64,000 nt of DNA from Chryseobacterium sp. H1D6B (GTDB lineage: Bacteria; Bacteroidota; Bacteroidia; Flavobacteriales; Weeksellaceae). This document shows, in pieces, positions 50,871 to 61,285 of the stretch. Within the stretch, counting starts at the first letter, position 1. Every line of letters begins with the position of its first letter. The notes under the pieces are model-generated. The model saw only the letters and a list, made by a program, of their open reading frames with translations. It made no database searches and was not told where the DNA came from. Position numbers and translations under genes: made by a program. The stretch covers positions 868,001-932,000 of the forward strand of contig NZ_JARXVJ010000001.1 in NCBI RefSeq assembly GCF_029892445.1, given 5' to 3'.

Positions 50871-52277
50871 TTATTTTTTGATCAGCAAAGCTATGTTTTC
50901 TACGTGGTGAGTCTGTGGAAACATATCTACCGGAAGAATTTTAACTAATGTATAATGATCTTTCATTAGTGCCAAATCTCTTGCCTGTGTTGCTGAATTA
51001 CAACTTACGTATACAATTTTCTCAGGAGAAAGTTTTAAGATCTGTTCTACTACTTTCTGATGCATTCCATCTCTTGGAGGGTCTGTAATCAATACATCTG
51101 CTTTCGGATGGTTTTCTAAGAATTCATCATTAAAGACATTTTTCATATCTCCACAATAGAAAGTACAGTTGGTAAGACCATTCAGTGCGGCATGTTCAAT
51201 TGCGGCATCAATTGCTTCCTGAACAGATTCTATACCGATTACCTGCTTTGCATTTCTTGCAACGTATTGTGCGATAGTTCCTGTTCCTGTATAAAGATCA
51301 TAAACTACTTCATGTCCTTTTAGATCTGCAAATTCTAATGTTTTTCTATAAAGCTCTAAAGCCTGCTTATAATTAGTTTGAAAAAATGATTTCGGACCTA
51401 TCTTAAATTTCAGGCCGTCCATTTCTTCCATTAAAAATCCTTCACCAAAATAAATATTGATATTCAGATCATAAATAGAATCGTTCTGCTTAGGATTAAT
51501 AGCATATACTAATGTTTTAATCTGAGGGAAATTCTCTAGTAAAAACTCAAAAAGTTTTATTCTATTTTCTTTTTCTTCTCTATAAAGCTGGAATAAGACC
51601 ATCCATTCTCCTTTAGAATTCTGTCTCATCATTAAAGTTCTCAAAAACCCTTCCTGATTTCTCACATCAAAGAAATCCAGCCCATTGTCCACTGCAAATT
51701 TTTTCACCGCCAGACGGATTGCATTAGATGGATCTTCCTGAAGGAAACATTCTTTAAGATCTAAAATCTTGCTCCACATTCCCGGAATATGAAACCCTAA
51801 AGCATCTTTGCTGCCAAAGTTTTCTTCCGAACTTATTTCATATTGAGTCAGCCAACGTGCATTAGAAAAAGAGAATTCCATCTTATTTCTATAAAAGTAC
51901 TGTTCTTTAGCACCTAAAATTGAAACAGTTTCAAAATCATCAATTCCTCCAATTCTTTTTATATTGTTGTAAACTTCTTCCTGTTTAAAATCAAGCTGTT
52001 TTTCATAGCTCATATTCTGCCATTTACAGCCTCCGCAAGTTCCAAAATGGATACATTTAGGATCAACTCTGAAAGGAGATTTCTCTATTATATCTACAGT
52101 TTCTGCTTCATAATACTTCGACTTCGACTTTTTCACTCTAGCGTTTACTACATCTCCAGGAACAGCACCGGAAATCAATACCGTTTTTCCTTCCTCTGTC
52201 TTTCCTATGGCTACTCCTTTAGCACCTGCATTTAAAAGCCTGATGTTTTCAAGAATAATATCTTTCTTCTTTTTCAT
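50871..52277 (-). CDS. rlmD: 23S rRNA (uracil-1939)-C5 methyltransferase-like protein
   Basis: A 468-residue SAM-dependent RNA methyltransferase of the RlmD/RumA family. An N-terminal TRAM domain (about residues 10-65) is followed by a 4Fe-4S cluster motif (CIHFGTCGGCKWQ, about 77-89), an RNA-binding part, and a catalytic domain with DLYTGTGTIAQY and DPPRDGMH. The catalytic Cys is in YVSCNSATQARDL. RlmD versus the related RlmC/TrmA-like enzymes of Bacteroidota cannot be settled by eye. It lies 31 bases upstream of the lipoprotein gene on the same strand. Confidence 0.92.
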   Translation of the reverse strand: MKKKKDIILENIRLLNAGAKGVAIGKTEEGKTVLISGAVPGDVVNARVKKSKSKYYEAETVDIIEKSPFRVDPKCIHFGTCGGCKWQNMSYEKQLDFKQEEVYNNIKRIGGIDDFETVSILGAKEQYFYRNKMEFSFSNARWLTQYEISSEENFGSKDALGFHIPGMWSKILDLKECFLQEDPSNAIRLAVKKFAVDNGLDFFDVRNQEGFLRTLMMRQNSKGEWMVLFQLYREEKENRIKLFEFLLENFPQIKTLVYAINPKQNDSIYDLNINIYFGEGFLMEEMDGLKFKIGPKSFFQTNYKQALELYRKTLEFADLKGHEVVYDLYTGTGTIAQYVARNAKQVIGIESVQEAIDAAIEHAALNGLTNCTFYCGDMKNVFNDEFLENHPKADVLITDPPRDGMHQKVVEQILKLSPEKIVYVSCNSATQARDLALMKDHYTLVKILPVDMFPQTHHVENIALLIKK

Positions 52278-52347
52278 TCCTAAATTCTATTTTTTCTATA
52301 TAGCTGATGTTACCTTCCGGTTTCATTTCGCAAAAATACATAAAAAA

Positions 52348-52371
52348 AAACCTTATCCGAAGACAAGGTTT
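52348..52371 (-). terminator. Terminator after the TlpA-like lipoprotein gene
   Basis: A 10-bp stem with one G-T pair (52348-52357 and 52362-52371), a CGAA/TTCG loop and a long T run on the minus strand, 20 bases after the stop. Confidence 0.88.
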
Positions 52372-52390
52372 CTATCTATGTTAAAGTTTA

Positions 52391-53932
52391 TTATTTTGTC
52401 TGAACTTGTTGAGGACCCGCTGGCTCCTGAGGAGCCTGAGCGGAAGGATCAATGTTTAATCCTTGTTGCTGCATCTGCATTGCTGGATCAATTTTTGGAG
52501 CTGACAAACCTGTCTGCTTATCCAAAATTGTCACTAGTTCCTGCTCGCCTAGATTTACAAACGATCTGCTTGCAATTTTACCGTCTTTGTCTACAATTAC
52601 AAAACAAGGAAGTTTAAATCCATACACACCAAATTTCTTTGCAATATCAGAATCCAGTCCTTTTTCACCGTAAACATTTACTCCTTGAATTCCTTTTAAT
52701 AAAGCATTGCTGGTTTTTGTAAACTGGTCTTTAGTATCATCTAAATTAACGAAAACAAAATTCATTTTAGATTTGTAGAAATTTACCATTTCTTTTAATA
52801 CAGGAACTGTTGCCTCACCAATGTAAGGATTCCAAGACGCATAGAAAACAAGCATATAAGGTTTTCCTTTATTTTCAGAAAGTTTATAAGCTTTTCCGTC
52901 TTGCTTTACTAAAGAAGCATCAGGTGCTGCCTCTCCTACTTTCAAACCATTAACAGCTAATTGTATTTTTACAAGGTCACTTTTAATCGTTGCATCTTTT
53001 ATATCTGTATCAATGATCTTTTTAATTTTATCTGAAACAGCAGCAGGAGTTCCTGGATGAATATCAGACTGAGCCATTACAAATGCCAAAAGATAATCTT
53101 TAGTGGTTTGAGAAAGGTCTTTTTTAGTCTTTAAATACTGGCTGAATAATTCTGAAGTTGTAACATCAGTTTTGCCTTTGCTGTTTGCTTCAGCATATTT
53201 TTGAAAATCCGGACTCATCTTAGTTAAAACATAAGTTCTGTACATTGGATTTTCTTTTACCATTTCATCCTTATTCACCTGAAGGGTATTTTCATAATCA
53301 GTGAATGCTTTAGACACTTTAAAAGAAGGATTTCCTGACATCTGCTTTTGTCTCATTTCATATTGAGTCATGATAGAAAGCAAAGTACTTGAAATGTCAT
53401 TCTTCTTCCAGTTTACAATTTCGTTATCTGGATTGAACTTTTTAACGTTCTCTTCGATATTTTTGTTGATATCTGCTCCCACTTTTTTAATGCCTTCAAG
53501 AAAAGATTTTTCATCTTTTGTCATAAGCACATTGATATTTACAGTCTGAGCATAGTTTGTAAGATATTTTTGAGCCGCTATAAAGAAATCATTATTCTTT
53601 TTTGCATCCCCTGTAATTACGTATTCCATAGGGAATGTTGCTCCGTTTCCAGAAATATTAACAGACTGGCCCCCTTTAAGATAAATTAAATTTTGTTTGC
53701 CTGCATAGTTGATGACATACATTCCATTTTTAGGAGCCTCGAAACTTCCTGAGAAATTACCATCCTTATCTACACCGATATTGATCAGCGGTAAAGTTGC
53801 AACTCCAGAAGCTTCTACAAACTCTATTCTTTCTAATGGAGTTCCCCCAGTAATTTTTCCTTTTACTTCAACTTTTTTAGAGCAAGACATCACAAACACT
53901 GCGATGATAAACAATAAAAGATATTTTTTCAT
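52391..53932 (-). CDS. TlpA-like thioredoxin-fold lipoprotein lacking the CxxC site
   Basis: A 513-residue lipoprotein (lipobox VMSC, Cys at about 17). An N-terminal DUF4369-type domain (about 20-120) and a helical middle part precede a thioredoxin-like domain (about 335-470). This resembles TlpA/ResA proteins with AAPDASLVKQDGK and MLVFYASWNPYIGEATVPVLKEM-like layout. Where a redox-active protein has Cys-x-x-Cys, this one has Asn-Pro-Tyr-Ile, so disulfide exchange is not expected. The cis-Pro region (KLPCFVIVDKDG) is kept and contains one Cys. The C-terminal 35 residues are rich in Gln, Pro and Ala. It sits between rlmD and sdhB. Binding or scaffold work in the periplasm is possible. Confidence 0.88.
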   Translation of the reverse strand: MKKYLLLFIIAVFVMSCSKKVEVKGKITGGTPLERIEFVEASGVATLPLINIGVDKDGNFSGSFEAPKNGMYVINYAGKQNLIYLKGGQSVNISGNGATFPMEYVITGDAKKNNDFFIAAQKYLTNYAQTVNINVLMTKDEKSFLEGIKKVGADINKNIEENVKKFNPDNEIVNWKKNDISSTLLSIMTQYEMRQKQMSGNPSFKVSKAFTDYENTLQVNKDEMVKENPMYRTYVLTKMSPDFQKYAEANSKGKTDVTTSELFSQYLKTKKDLSQTTKDYLLAFVMAQSDIHPGTPAAVSDKIKKIIDTDIKDATIKSDLVKIQLAVNGLKVGEAAPDASLVKQDGKAYKLSENKGKPYMLVFYASWNPYIGEATVPVLKEMVNFYKSKMNFVFVNLDDTKDQFTKTSNALLKGIQGVNVYGEKGLDSDIAKKFGVYGFKLPCFVIVDKDGKIASRSFVNLGEQELVTILDKQTGLSAPKIDPAMQMQQQGLNIDPSAQAPQEPAGPQQVQTK

Positions 53933-54014
53933 TTTGAATTTTATAATTAAACAAAAATAAGTTTTTCAATAAACTAAATACAATTTAATAACACTTTTTA
54001 TGAAAGATTTAACT

Positions 54015-54050
54015 AAAAAAATCGTCTTCCACAAAGGAGACGATTTTTTT
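54015..54050 (-). terminator. Terminator after sdhB
   Basis: A stem of about 15 bp with a single-base bulge (54015-54030 and 54036-54050) and long A/T runs, 19 bases after the sdhB stop on the minus strand. Confidence 0.88.
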
Positions 54051-54068
54051 TATGTATTTAAATCAGTT

Positions 54069-54836
54069 TTATCCTTTGTCTACTAATGCTGACATGTATT
54101 CTCTGTTCATTCTAGCAATGTTCTCTAAAGAAATTCCTTTAGGACATTCTACTTCACAGGCACCCGTATTGGAACAGTTACCAAATCCTTCTTCATCCAT
54201 TGCCTGTACCATGTTCAATACTCTACGTTTTGCTTCTATTCTACCCTGAGGAAGTAAAGCAAACTGAGAAACTTTAGCACCGACGAATAACATTGCTGAA
54301 CCATTTTTACATGTAGCCACACAAGCTCCGCATCCGATACATGCTGCAGCATCCATTGCTTTATCAGCATCTTCTTTAGGAACTGGTATCGCATTAGCAT
54401 CCAGTGTATTACCTGAAGTATTAACAGAAATAAATCCACCAGCAGCCATCACTCTGTCGAATGCGCTTCTGTCTACCATTAAGTCTTTAATAACAGGGAA
54501 AGCAGCACTTCTCCAAGGCTCAATTACGATCGTTTCACCATCTTTGAACATTCTCATGTGAAGCTGACAAGTTGTAATACCTGTATCAGGACCATGAGCT
54601 CTACCATTGATATATAGAGAACACATACCGCAGATTCCTTCACGACAGTCGTGGTCGAAAGCGATTGGTTCTTTTCCTTCGTTGATTAAATTTTCATTAA
54701 GGATGTCCAGCATTTCTAAGAATGAAGAATCTGTAGAAACATCCGATATTTTATAAGTCTCAAACTGACCTTTAGATTTGTTATTTTTTTGTCTCCAAAT
54801 TTTCAGCGTAAGATGTAAGCCTTTTTTTGCACTCAT
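54069..54836 (-). CDS. sdhB: Succinate dehydrogenase/fumarate reductase iron-sulfur subunit
   Basis: A 255-residue subunit carrying electrons from SdhA to the membrane subunit. The 2Fe-2S motif is [19 protein letters not shown] (about residues 63-81), the 4Fe-4S motif is [11 protein letters not shown] (about 156-166) and the 3Fe-4S motif is [14 protein letters not shown] (about 217-230). The sequence fits the type B enzymes of Bacteroidota. It is the last gene of sdhCAB, 24 bases after sdhA. Confidence 0.97.
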   Translation of the reverse strand: MSAKKGLHLTLKIWRQKNNKSKGQFETYKISDVSTDSSFLEMLDILNENLINEGKEPIAFDHDCREGICGMCSLYINGRAHGPDTGITTCQLHMRMFKDGETIVIEPWRSAAFPVIKDLMVDRSAFDRVMAAGGFISVNTSGNTLDANAIPVPKEDADKAMDAAACIGCGACVATCKNGSAMLFVGAKVSQFALLPQGRIEAKRRVLNMVQAMDEEGFGNCSNTGACEVECPKGISLENIARMNREYMSALVDKG

Positions 54837-54860
54837 AATTGTATATTTAAAGGTTGGAGA

Positions 54861-56873
54861 TTATTTGTAACTTCTAGTTTTAACCTCGATGTTATCGTAT
54901 ATCAAGTCTTCTTTGTGCAACACCTCATTATTGATGTCTTCTCCTTGATATTCCCAAGCTCCGACGTATTTGAAGTTTACGTCATCTCTTTCAGCTTCTC
55001 CATCTGGAGTGGAATGATCTTCACGGAAATGCCCGCCACAAGATTCATTTCTATGCAATGCATCGATAGCCATTAATTGTCCTAGTTCTAGGAAGTCAGC
55101 AACACGGAAAGCTTTTTCAAGTTCAGTGTTCATCCCTTCAGCATCTCCGGGAACTTTCACATCCTTCCAGAAAGCTTTTCTTACTTCATCAATCTCCTTG
55201 ATCGCTTCTCTTAATCCTTCAGGAGTTCTTCCCATTCCAACCTTATTCCACATAATGTTTCCTAACAGCTTGTGGAAATGGTCTACTGAATGAGTTCCTT
55301 TATTATTTAAGAAGAAATCAATTTTATCTTTAATTCCTTTTTCAGCTTCCTCAAATGATGGTGAAGTGGTAGGAATAGTTCCTGTTCTGATATCTGCAGA
55401 AAGATAATCTGCAATTGTATAAGGAAGAACGAAATATCCGTCTGCAAGACCCTGCATCAGTGCAGAAGCTCCTAATCTGTTGGCTCCGTGATCTGAGAAG
55501 TTAGCCTCCCCAATAACGAAACATCCAGGAATAGTAGACTGAAGATTGTAGTCAACCCAAACACCACCCATTGTATAGTGAACGGCAGGATAAATCTTCA
55601 TCGGCGTCTTATAAGGATCATCGGCAGTAATTTTTTCGTACATCACGAATAAGTTACCGTATTTTTCTTCAATCCAGCTTTTACCTAAGTCGTATAACTG
55701 CTGGTCAGTCGGATTATGGATATGTTTTTCGATAGCAGATTCTCTACCTTTTTTCATGATTTCTGTAGAGAAATCCAGGTACACCCCTTCTTTAGTATCA
55801 TTATTTTCGATTCCGAAACCAGCATCGCATCTTTCCTTCGCCGCTCTAGAAGCAACGTCTCTAGGAACTAGGTTACCAAATGCAGGGTATCTTCTTTCTA
55901 AATAATAATCTCTATCTTCTTCTTTAATGCTTTCAGCTCTTAGCTTTCCTTCTCTGATCGCGATTGAATCTTCAATTTTTTTAGGAACCCAGATTCTTCC
56001 TGAGTTTCTTAATGATTCAGACATTAAAGTCAGTTTAGACTGCTGTGTTCCGTGAACCGGAATACAAGTCGGGTGGATCTGTACATAACAAGGATTTGCG
56101 AAATATGCTCCTTTTTTATGAATCTTCCAAGCTGCAGAAACGTTTGAACCCATTGCATTCGTAGAAAGAAAATATACGTTTCCGTATCCTCCAGAAGCAA
56201 TAACTACAGCGTGAGCAGAATGTCTTTCCACTTCACCAGTTACAAGGTTTCTTGCGATAATCCCTCTTGCTTTTCCATCTACAATTACTAGATCCAGCAT
56301 TTCGTGACGGTTATACATTTTTACTCTTCCTTTACCAATCTGACGGCTTAAAGAGGAATATGCACCTAATAACAACTGCTGGCCTGTTTGTCCTTTAGCA
56401 TAGAAAGTTCTTTTTACCTGAACTCCACCAAATGAACGGTTATCAAGCTGACCGCCGTAATCTCTTCCGAATGGTACACCTTGTGAAACACATTGGTCGA
56501 TAATATTAGCAGAAACTTCAGCTAATCTATATACGTTTGCTTCTCGTGCTCTATAATCTCCACCTTTAATAGTATCATAAAATAATCTATAGGTAGAGTC
56601 ACCATCACCTTGATAGTTTTTAGCGGCATTAATACCTCCCTGCGCTGCAATGGAGTGCGCTCTTCTTGGTGAATCCTGATAGCAGAATGCTTTTACATTA
56701 TATCCCTGCTCTGCTAAAGTAGCGGCAGCAGAACCTCCTGCTAATCCTGTTCCAACAACAATAATATCAATCTTATCTCTGTTGTTTGGTGCAACAAGGT
56801 TCATATGGTCTTTATGATGCTTCCATTTGTCCTTAAGAGGACCAGCTGGAATTCTTGAATCTAACTTACTCAT
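54861..56873 (-). CDS. sdhA: Succinate dehydrogenase/fumarate reductase flavoprotein subunit
   Basis: A 670-residue flavoprotein oxidising succinate to fumarate in the TCA cycle. The FAD-binding motif is [19 protein letters not shown] (about residues 39-57), the FAD-linked His is in [14 protein letters not shown] (about 73-86) and active-site segments include [12 protein letters not shown] and [11 protein letters not shown]. The length is greater than the usual 590 residues of proteobacterial SdhA and fits the Bacteroidota type B group. It lies 15 bases after sdhC. Confidence 0.98.
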   Translation of the reverse strand: MSKLDSRIPAGPLKDKWKHHKDHMNLVAPNNRDKIDIIVVGTGLAGGSAAATLAEQGYNVKAFCYQDSPRRAHSIAAQGGINAAKNYQGDGDSTYRLFYDTIKGGDYRAREANVYRLAEVSANIIDQCVSQGVPFGRDYGGQLDNRSFGGVQVKRTFYAKGQTGQQLLLGAYSSLSRQIGKGRVKMYNRHEMLDLVIVDGKARGIIARNLVTGEVERHSAHAVVIASGGYGNVYFLSTNAMGSNVSAAWKIHKKGAYFANPCYVQIHPTCIPVHGTQQSKLTLMSESLRNSGRIWVPKKIEDSIAIREGKLRAESIKEEDRDYYLERRYPAFGNLVPRDVASRAAKERCDAGFGIENNDTKEGVYLDFSTEIMKKGRESAIEKHIHNPTDQQLYDLGKSWIEEKYGNLFVMYEKITADDPYKTPMKIYPAVHYTMGGVWVDYNLQSTIPGCFVIGEANFSDHGANRLGASALMQGLADGYFVLPYTIADYLSADIRTGTIPTTSPSFEEAEKGIKDKIDFFLNNKGTHSVDHFHKLLGNIMWNKVGMGRTPEGLREAIKEIDEVRKAFWKDVKVPGDAEGMNTELEKAFRVADFLELGQLMAIDALHRNESCGGHFREDHSTPDGEAERDDVNFKYVGAWEYQGEDINNEVLHKEDLIYDNIEVKTRSYK

Positions 56874-56888
56874 ATTAGTATATTGATA

Positions 56889-57551
56889 TTATTGAGTTAT
56901 ATAATGAAATATTGCAATGAAAATAAACCCAGCAGGAATAAGGATAGAATACCATTTTCCAATAGCTTTAAGTACCGGAGTATATTTTGGATGTCTTGCC
57001 CCAACTGACTGGAAAGAAGACTGAAACCCGTGAGCCAAGTGTAATCCCAATAATACAAATGCAATTACATAAATAACGACTCTCCAGATATCCGCGAATT
57101 TCTCATGTAATTCCGGCCAGAAACGCTCTGCATCAGGAGCTAAACCTTCTACATACTTGTAATTAATTTCATGCCACCAGAAATCATAAAAGTGCAGTCC
57201 TAAAAAAGCCAAAACAACAGCTCCAGAAATAATCATATTTCTAGACATCCATGAAGAATTCACAGAAGCATTGTTTGAAGCGTACTTTATTGGACGCGCC
57301 TTGTTATTCTTAATCTCTAATACAAATCCCATAATAAAATGGAAAATAACTGCAAAACCAAGAACAGGCTGCATTAGGAACTGAACAAACGGATTATATC
57401 CCATAAAATCAGAAGCCGTATTGAAGCCATCCCGATTTATAACAGATAATAAATTTGTTGTTAAATGCAGTATGAGGAAAATCAGCAAAAACATAGCCGA
57501 TAATGCCATAGCATATTTTCTACCTATTGTAGAACTCGTTAAACCTGCCAT
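56889..57551 (-). CDS. sdhC: Succinate dehydrogenase cytochrome b subunit
   Basis: A 220-residue single-polypeptide membrane anchor with five transmembrane helices, as in type B succinate:quinone oxidoreductases that bind two haems. Likely haem ligands are His residues in LILHLTTNL, FHFIMGFVLE, LHFYDFWWH, LGLHLAHGFQ and FHYITQ. It starts the sdhCAB operon and has a -7 promoter element 24-31 bases upstream. A separate sdhD is not needed in this type. Confidence 0.96.
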   Translation of the reverse strand: MAGLTSSTIGRKYAMALSAMFLLIFLILHLTTNLLSVINRDGFNTASDFMGYNPFVQFLMQPVLGFAVIFHFIMGFVLEIKNNKARPIKYASNNASVNSSWMSRNMIISGAVVLAFLGLHFYDFWWHEINYKYVEGLAPDAERFWPELHEKFADIWRVVIYVIAFVLLGLHLAHGFQSSFQSVGARHPKYTPVLKAIGKWYSILIPAGFIFIAIFHYITQ

Positions 57552-57574
57552 AAAAGTTTAAATTTGAATTTCTA

Positions 57575-57582
57575 CAAAATTA
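57575..57582 (-). promoter_or_regulatory. Bacteroidota -7 element of the sdh operon
   Basis: The minus strand reads TAATTTTG, an exact TAnnTTTG, 24-31 bases before the sdhC start. Confidence 0.6.
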
Positions 57583-57694
57583 GGAAATGTTAACAAAACT
57601 AAAAAGTGAGAAATCTCACTATTAGTCAGTTTGTAATCTTTCTAAATAAGAGCCTAAAGTATTATAAATAAAGGAAAAACAAAAACTGACTTAA

Positions 57695-59464
57695 TTAATT
57701 TAAATTGTAAATTTTCCTGTTATATACCGCCCGATCTGTTAAAGCCGGAAGCGTCTTTATCACTACCTTTTCAAGTCTTCTCGACGATTTGTATGGAGTA
57801 ATAATATACCTCATCACTTTATCTTTATCACTGGTATTTTCTATCCAAAAACAAGCATTCTTATTTACTTTAATGGAAAATATCTTCCCTTTTTTGTAAT
57901 GATGAGTTAAAACCTCTTCTTTCTGATTTTCAAATACATCAGAACTTACCCGAATGATCAAAAATAACAAAACTGACATTCCTAATTTCGCCGCATTTTT
58001 AAAGTTGCATTTCAAAACCGCAAACCTCAACAGGTAAATAATAGCAAATAAGAATACCATCTCCATTAAATTCATTGAAATATTCTCATAAAACAAACTA
58101 TCAAAGCCTGCAAACCAGTGAATGCTTCTTAATAAGACCTGAATAACAGAATCATAAATACTTGTTATCAAGCTAAAATCTATTTTAAAAGCAAATAAAA
58201 TAGTTATCAAGAAAGAAAAGATAATGATCAATTCCGAAAATGGAACTATAATAAAATTGGCCAGAATCGATATAAAAGAAAACTGATGGAAATAATACAA
58301 TACTAAAGGAAGAGTAGCAAGCTGTGCCGACAAAGAAATAGAAACTGTGTTAAAAACTATTTTTTTGAAACGGTTAGTCTGTTTAGGAAAATGTTTTAAA
58401 ATGGGCTCGTTCAGCCAATAAATTCCAAAAACAGCTAAGAAACTCATTTGAAATCCTACATCAAAAATCTGCTGTGTATCGGAAATTAAAATAACAAAAG
58501 CAGACAATGCCAATGAATGAAGCAGATCCGGTTTCCTCTGAAGAAGTACATAAATAAAATACACTGTCAGCATAATACAGGAACGTAATACCGAGTTTCC
58601 AAAACCTATAAATCCTGCGAACAGCCAAATAAACATCAAGCTTGAAACAACAGCATATTTTCTAAATTTTAAAGACAGCATACGTTTAAATAATAAATAA
58701 AACAATCCGAAGATCACAATAATATGGGTTCCTGAAATTGCCAGAAAATGCACTAATCCTGATCTGCTAAAATCTTGTACAGTTTCAGCATCCATTTCAG
58801 TTCTGTCTGCCAGAATAATTCCTTTTAAAAATTCACGGCTCTGCGGTGACATATCAGTTTTATCAATACTTTTTAAAACATCAAGTCTTTTTTGTAAAAT
58901 ATTCTCATTCAATCCTAAATCATTTCTGACTGCTTGAGTAACTCCATTCGATAGATAACATTGGTAAAAAATGTTTTTCCTCTTCAAATATTCAGCATAA
59001 TCAAATTGGAAGTCGTATTGAGGAGACTCTGGCTGTACAATATAGGCTTCACCTTTATAGTAATGAGTAAAGTCTAATTCTTTTTCCCTTTTTGGAAGGT
59101 GTATAACAGCATTGAATTCATTTTTCCCTACCTGAACAAAAGCTTCGTATTTTTTATACTTTTCATTTGAATTCAGCTTCTTGGAAATCTTGAAAATCAC
59201 TGTTTCATTATCTGAAACTTCTATTTTTTCAGACGAAGGCATATTAAAATAGTGGAGTGCAGTTCCGATCCCGAAAAACATAAGACCCAATAGAATTGAT
59301 CTGGATTTATAGACAAAATAGGATTTGGACAACGTGCAGCTGAAAATAAGCAGGCAGGAAACGCTCACAGCATAAATAACATTTCTATTCAGCCCAAATT
59401 GATCTTGAAAAAAAATTCCAAAAATAAAACAGATCACAAGAATAAGGAATGGCTGTTTATTCAA
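57695..59464 (-). CDS. comEC: ComEC/Rec2-family DNA uptake channel protein
   Basis: A 589-residue polytopic membrane protein with about ten transmembrane helices. A DUF4131-type N-terminal region (about 1-180) precedes the competence domain, with the characteristic GLVHFLAISGTHIIVI (about residues 230-245) and FIGFGNSVLRSCIM. It would carry single-stranded DNA across the inner membrane during natural transformation. The C-terminal metallo-beta-lactamase domain found in many ComEC proteins is absent, as in other short ComEC forms of the phylum. It lies 5 bases after lpxB on the same strand. Confidence 0.9.
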   Translation of the reverse strand: MNKQPFLILVICFIFGIFFQDQFGLNRNVIYAVSVSCLLIFSCTLSKSYFVYKSRSILLGLMFFGIGTALHYFNMPSSEKIEVSDNETVIFKISKKLNSNEKYKKYEAFVQVGKNEFNAVIHLPKREKELDFTHYYKGEAYIVQPESPQYDFQFDYAEYLKRKNIFYQCYLSNGVTQAVRNDLGLNENILQKRLDVLKSIDKTDMSPQSREFLKGIILADRTEMDAETVQDFSRSGLVHFLAISGTHIIVIFGLFYLLFKRMLSLKFRKYAVVSSLMFIWLFAGFIGFGNSVLRSCIMLTVYFIYVLLQRKPDLLHSLALSAFVILISDTQQIFDVGFQMSFLAVFGIYWLNEPILKHFPKQTNRFKKIVFNTVSISLSAQLATLPLVLYYFHQFSFISILANFIIVPFSELIIIFSFLITILFAFKIDFSLITSIYDSVIQVLLRSIHWFAGFDSLFYENISMNLMEMVFLFAIIYLLRFAVLKCNFKNAAKLGMSVLLFLIIRVSSDVFENQKEEVLTHHYKKGKIFSIKVNKNACFWIENTSDKDKVMRYIITPYKSSRRLEKVVIKTLPALTDRAVYNRKIYNLN

Positions 59465-59469
59465 TATTT

Positions 59470-60573
59470 CTAAATTTTCAAAATAATATCTGCCGCATTT
59501 TCACTGGCACCTTTTCCTCCTAGCTTAGCTCTCAAGCTTTCATAATCGTTTAATATATGTTCTCTTTTCTCACCTTCTAAAACTTTATTAAGTTCATCAA
59601 CCAGGTTTTTAGTAGTTAAATCATTCTGGATAAGTTCAGTTACCACTTCCCTGTCCATGATCAGATTAACTAAAGAAATATATTTAATATTTTTAACGAG
59701 CCTTTTAGCGATAGCATACGAAATTTTGCTTCCTCTATAACATACGACTTCAGGAATATTCAGTAAAGCAGTTTCCAGTGTTGCTGTTCCAGAAGTGACC
59801 AAAGCCGCTTTAGAAGATCTCAGCAGATCATATGTTTTATTAGAAACAAAATGCACATTCTCGTCTACATATTTTTGATAGAAATCTCTTGGAAGACTTG
59901 GAGCACCGGCAATCACAAACTGATAATTTTTAAAGTAGGGTCTTACGGAAAGCATGATTTCAAGCATCTTTTCTACTTCCTGTTTTCGAGAACCCGGCAA
60001 AAGTGCAATGATCTCTTTTTCATTAAGACCATTATCCTTTTTAAAATCATCACTGCTAACAAGCTGCAGATTTGAAATAGCATCAAGCAACGGATGACCT
60101 ACAAAATGAGAGTGCACGCCATGCTTTTTATAGAAATCTTCCTCAAACGGAAGGATCACCATCATTTCATCAACATACTTTTTGATCGTCTCTACCCTTC
60201 CCTCTTTCCAGGCCCAAAGCTGTGGAGAAATATAATAAACAACTTTAATCCCAAGTTCTTTTGCAAACTTTGCAATTCTTAAATTAAATCCGGGATAATC
60301 CACCAAGATCAAAACATCCGGCATATTGTTTTTGATATCCTCTTTACAAAATTTTATATTATTCAGAATAGTTCTTAGATTCACCGCAACCTCCAAGAAG
60401 CCCATGAAAGCAAGATCGCGGTAATGCTTTACCAATGTTCCGCCCTGTTCTTTCATCAGATCCCCGCCCCAAAAACGAAATGCTGCGTCGGCATCTTTCT
60501 TTTTTAAAGCTTTCATTAAATTACTTCCGTGCAGATCTCCGGATGCTTCTCCTGCAATAATATAATACTTCAT
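59470..60573 (-). CDS. lpxB: Lipid-A-disaccharide synthase
   Basis: A 367-residue glycosyltransferase that joins UDP-diacylglucosamine and lipid X to make lipid A disaccharide. I start it at the ATG at 60573, which gives the family opening MKYYIIAGEASGDLHGSNL. A longer reading adds 85 residues with no family likeness that run over the divergent gene and its promoter. Other family segments are FMGFLEVAVNL, VDYPGFNLRIAKFAK, YYISPQLWAWKEGRV, LLPGSRKQEV and ALVTSGTATLETAL. It is followed by comEC after 5 bases. Confidence 0.97.
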   Translation of the reverse strand: MKYYIIAGEASGDLHGSNLMKALKKKDADAAFRFWGGDLMKEQGGTLVKHYRDLAFMGFLEVAVNLRTILNNIKFCKEDIKNNMPDVLILVDYPGFNLRIAKFAKELGIKVVYYISPQLWAWKEGRVETIKKYVDEMMVILPFEEDFYKKHGVHSHFVGHPLLDAISNLQLVSSDDFKKDNGLNEKEIIALLPGSRKQEVEKMLEIMLSVRPYFKNYQFVIAGAPSLPRDFYQKYVDENVHFVSNKTYDLLRSSKAALVTSGTATLETALLNIPEVVCYRGSKISYAIAKRLVKNIKYISLVNLIMDREVVTELIQNDLTTKNLVDELNKVLEGEKREHILNDYESLRAKLGGKGASENAADIILKI

Positions 60574-60624
60574 TTCTATGATAGGAATAGAGAACAAATT
60601 AAGGCTTTGTTGGATCTTAATTTG

Positions 60625-60632
60625 TAAATTTG
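60625..60632 (+). promoter_or_regulatory. Bacteroidota -7 element upstream of the DUF2480 gene
   Basis: TAAATTTG, an exact TAnnTTTG, lies 21-28 bases before the chosen start, with a TTTG 15 bases further upstream. Confidence 0.55.
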
Positions 60633-60652
60633 TTTCAAAGATAATGATAAAA

Positions 60653-61162
60653 ATGTCAGAAGAATTTGAAATCAGAAATAAAGTTGCAGAGAGCGGACTG
60701 GTGAATTTTGATCTATCCGATCTGGTTCCAAAAGGCCCAAGAAAAGGCATTGATTTAAAAGATTTTCTTTTCCAGGAAATGATCCTTAAAGAAAAAGACT
60801 TCCGCGAACAAGTAGTCGCAATAAACACTCAGGAGTACCAAGATTCCTATGTTTATGTTTACAATTCAGCGGATGCCATTGTTCCTCTTTGGGCATATTT
60901 CCTCATCACAGCAAAACTTACTGAGGTTACAAAAAAAATAGTATACGGAAGCCGGGAAGATTTAGAGCTTATTCTTATGCACAATGCGGTTCAAACGTAT
61001 GATTTTTCTGACTGTATTGGAAAAAGAGTCTTAGTAAAAGGCTGTACAGATAAGAACATTCCTGAGAATGCTTATATTGAATTAGTAGAACAATTACAGC
61101 CGATTGTAAAATCTTTAATGTTCGGCGAAGCATGTTCAAATGTTCCGATTTTAAAAAATTAA
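60653..61162 (+). CDS. DUF2480 family protein
   Basis: A 169-residue cytoplasmic protein of the DUF2480 family, conserved in Flavobacteriia and of unknown function. It starts MSEEFEIRNKVAESGLVNFDL. I use the ATG at 60653 (one at 60644 is also possible). A longer reading from 60578 would cover the promoter and lpxB-side leader and is unlikely. Conserved segments include PKGPRKGIDLKDFLF, VPLWAYFLITAKL and GEACSNVPI with a Cys near the C-terminus. It diverges from lpxB. Confidence 0.88.
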   Translation: MSEEFEIRNKVAESGLVNFDLSDLVPKGPRKGIDLKDFLFQEMILKEKDFREQVVAINTQEYQDSYVYVYNSADAIVPLWAYFLITAKLTEVTKKIVYGSREDLELILMHNAVQTYDFSDCIGKRVLVKGCTDKNIPENAYIELVEQLQPIVKSLMFGEACSNVPILKN

Positions 61163-61246
61163 ATCTATCAATCAGCGACTTAAATTAATTCTTAAACTTT
61201 AACATTAATTTTAGATTTAAAAAAAACATCGGGGAACATTTTTTGA

Positions 61247-61254
61247 TAACTTTG
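61247..61254 (+). promoter_or_regulatory. Bacteroidota -7 element upstream of the DUF937 gene
   Basis: TAACTTTG, an exact TAnnTTTG, lies 32-39 bases before the start codon. Confidence 0.6.
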
Positions 61255-61285
61255 GTCTGCTAACAAATAAATATAAACACAAACT

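Noticed and set aside
60574..60828. 85-residue N-terminal extension of lpxB
   Set aside because: The family start is at 60573. The extension runs through the divergent DUF2480 gene and its promoter and has no likeness to LpxB.
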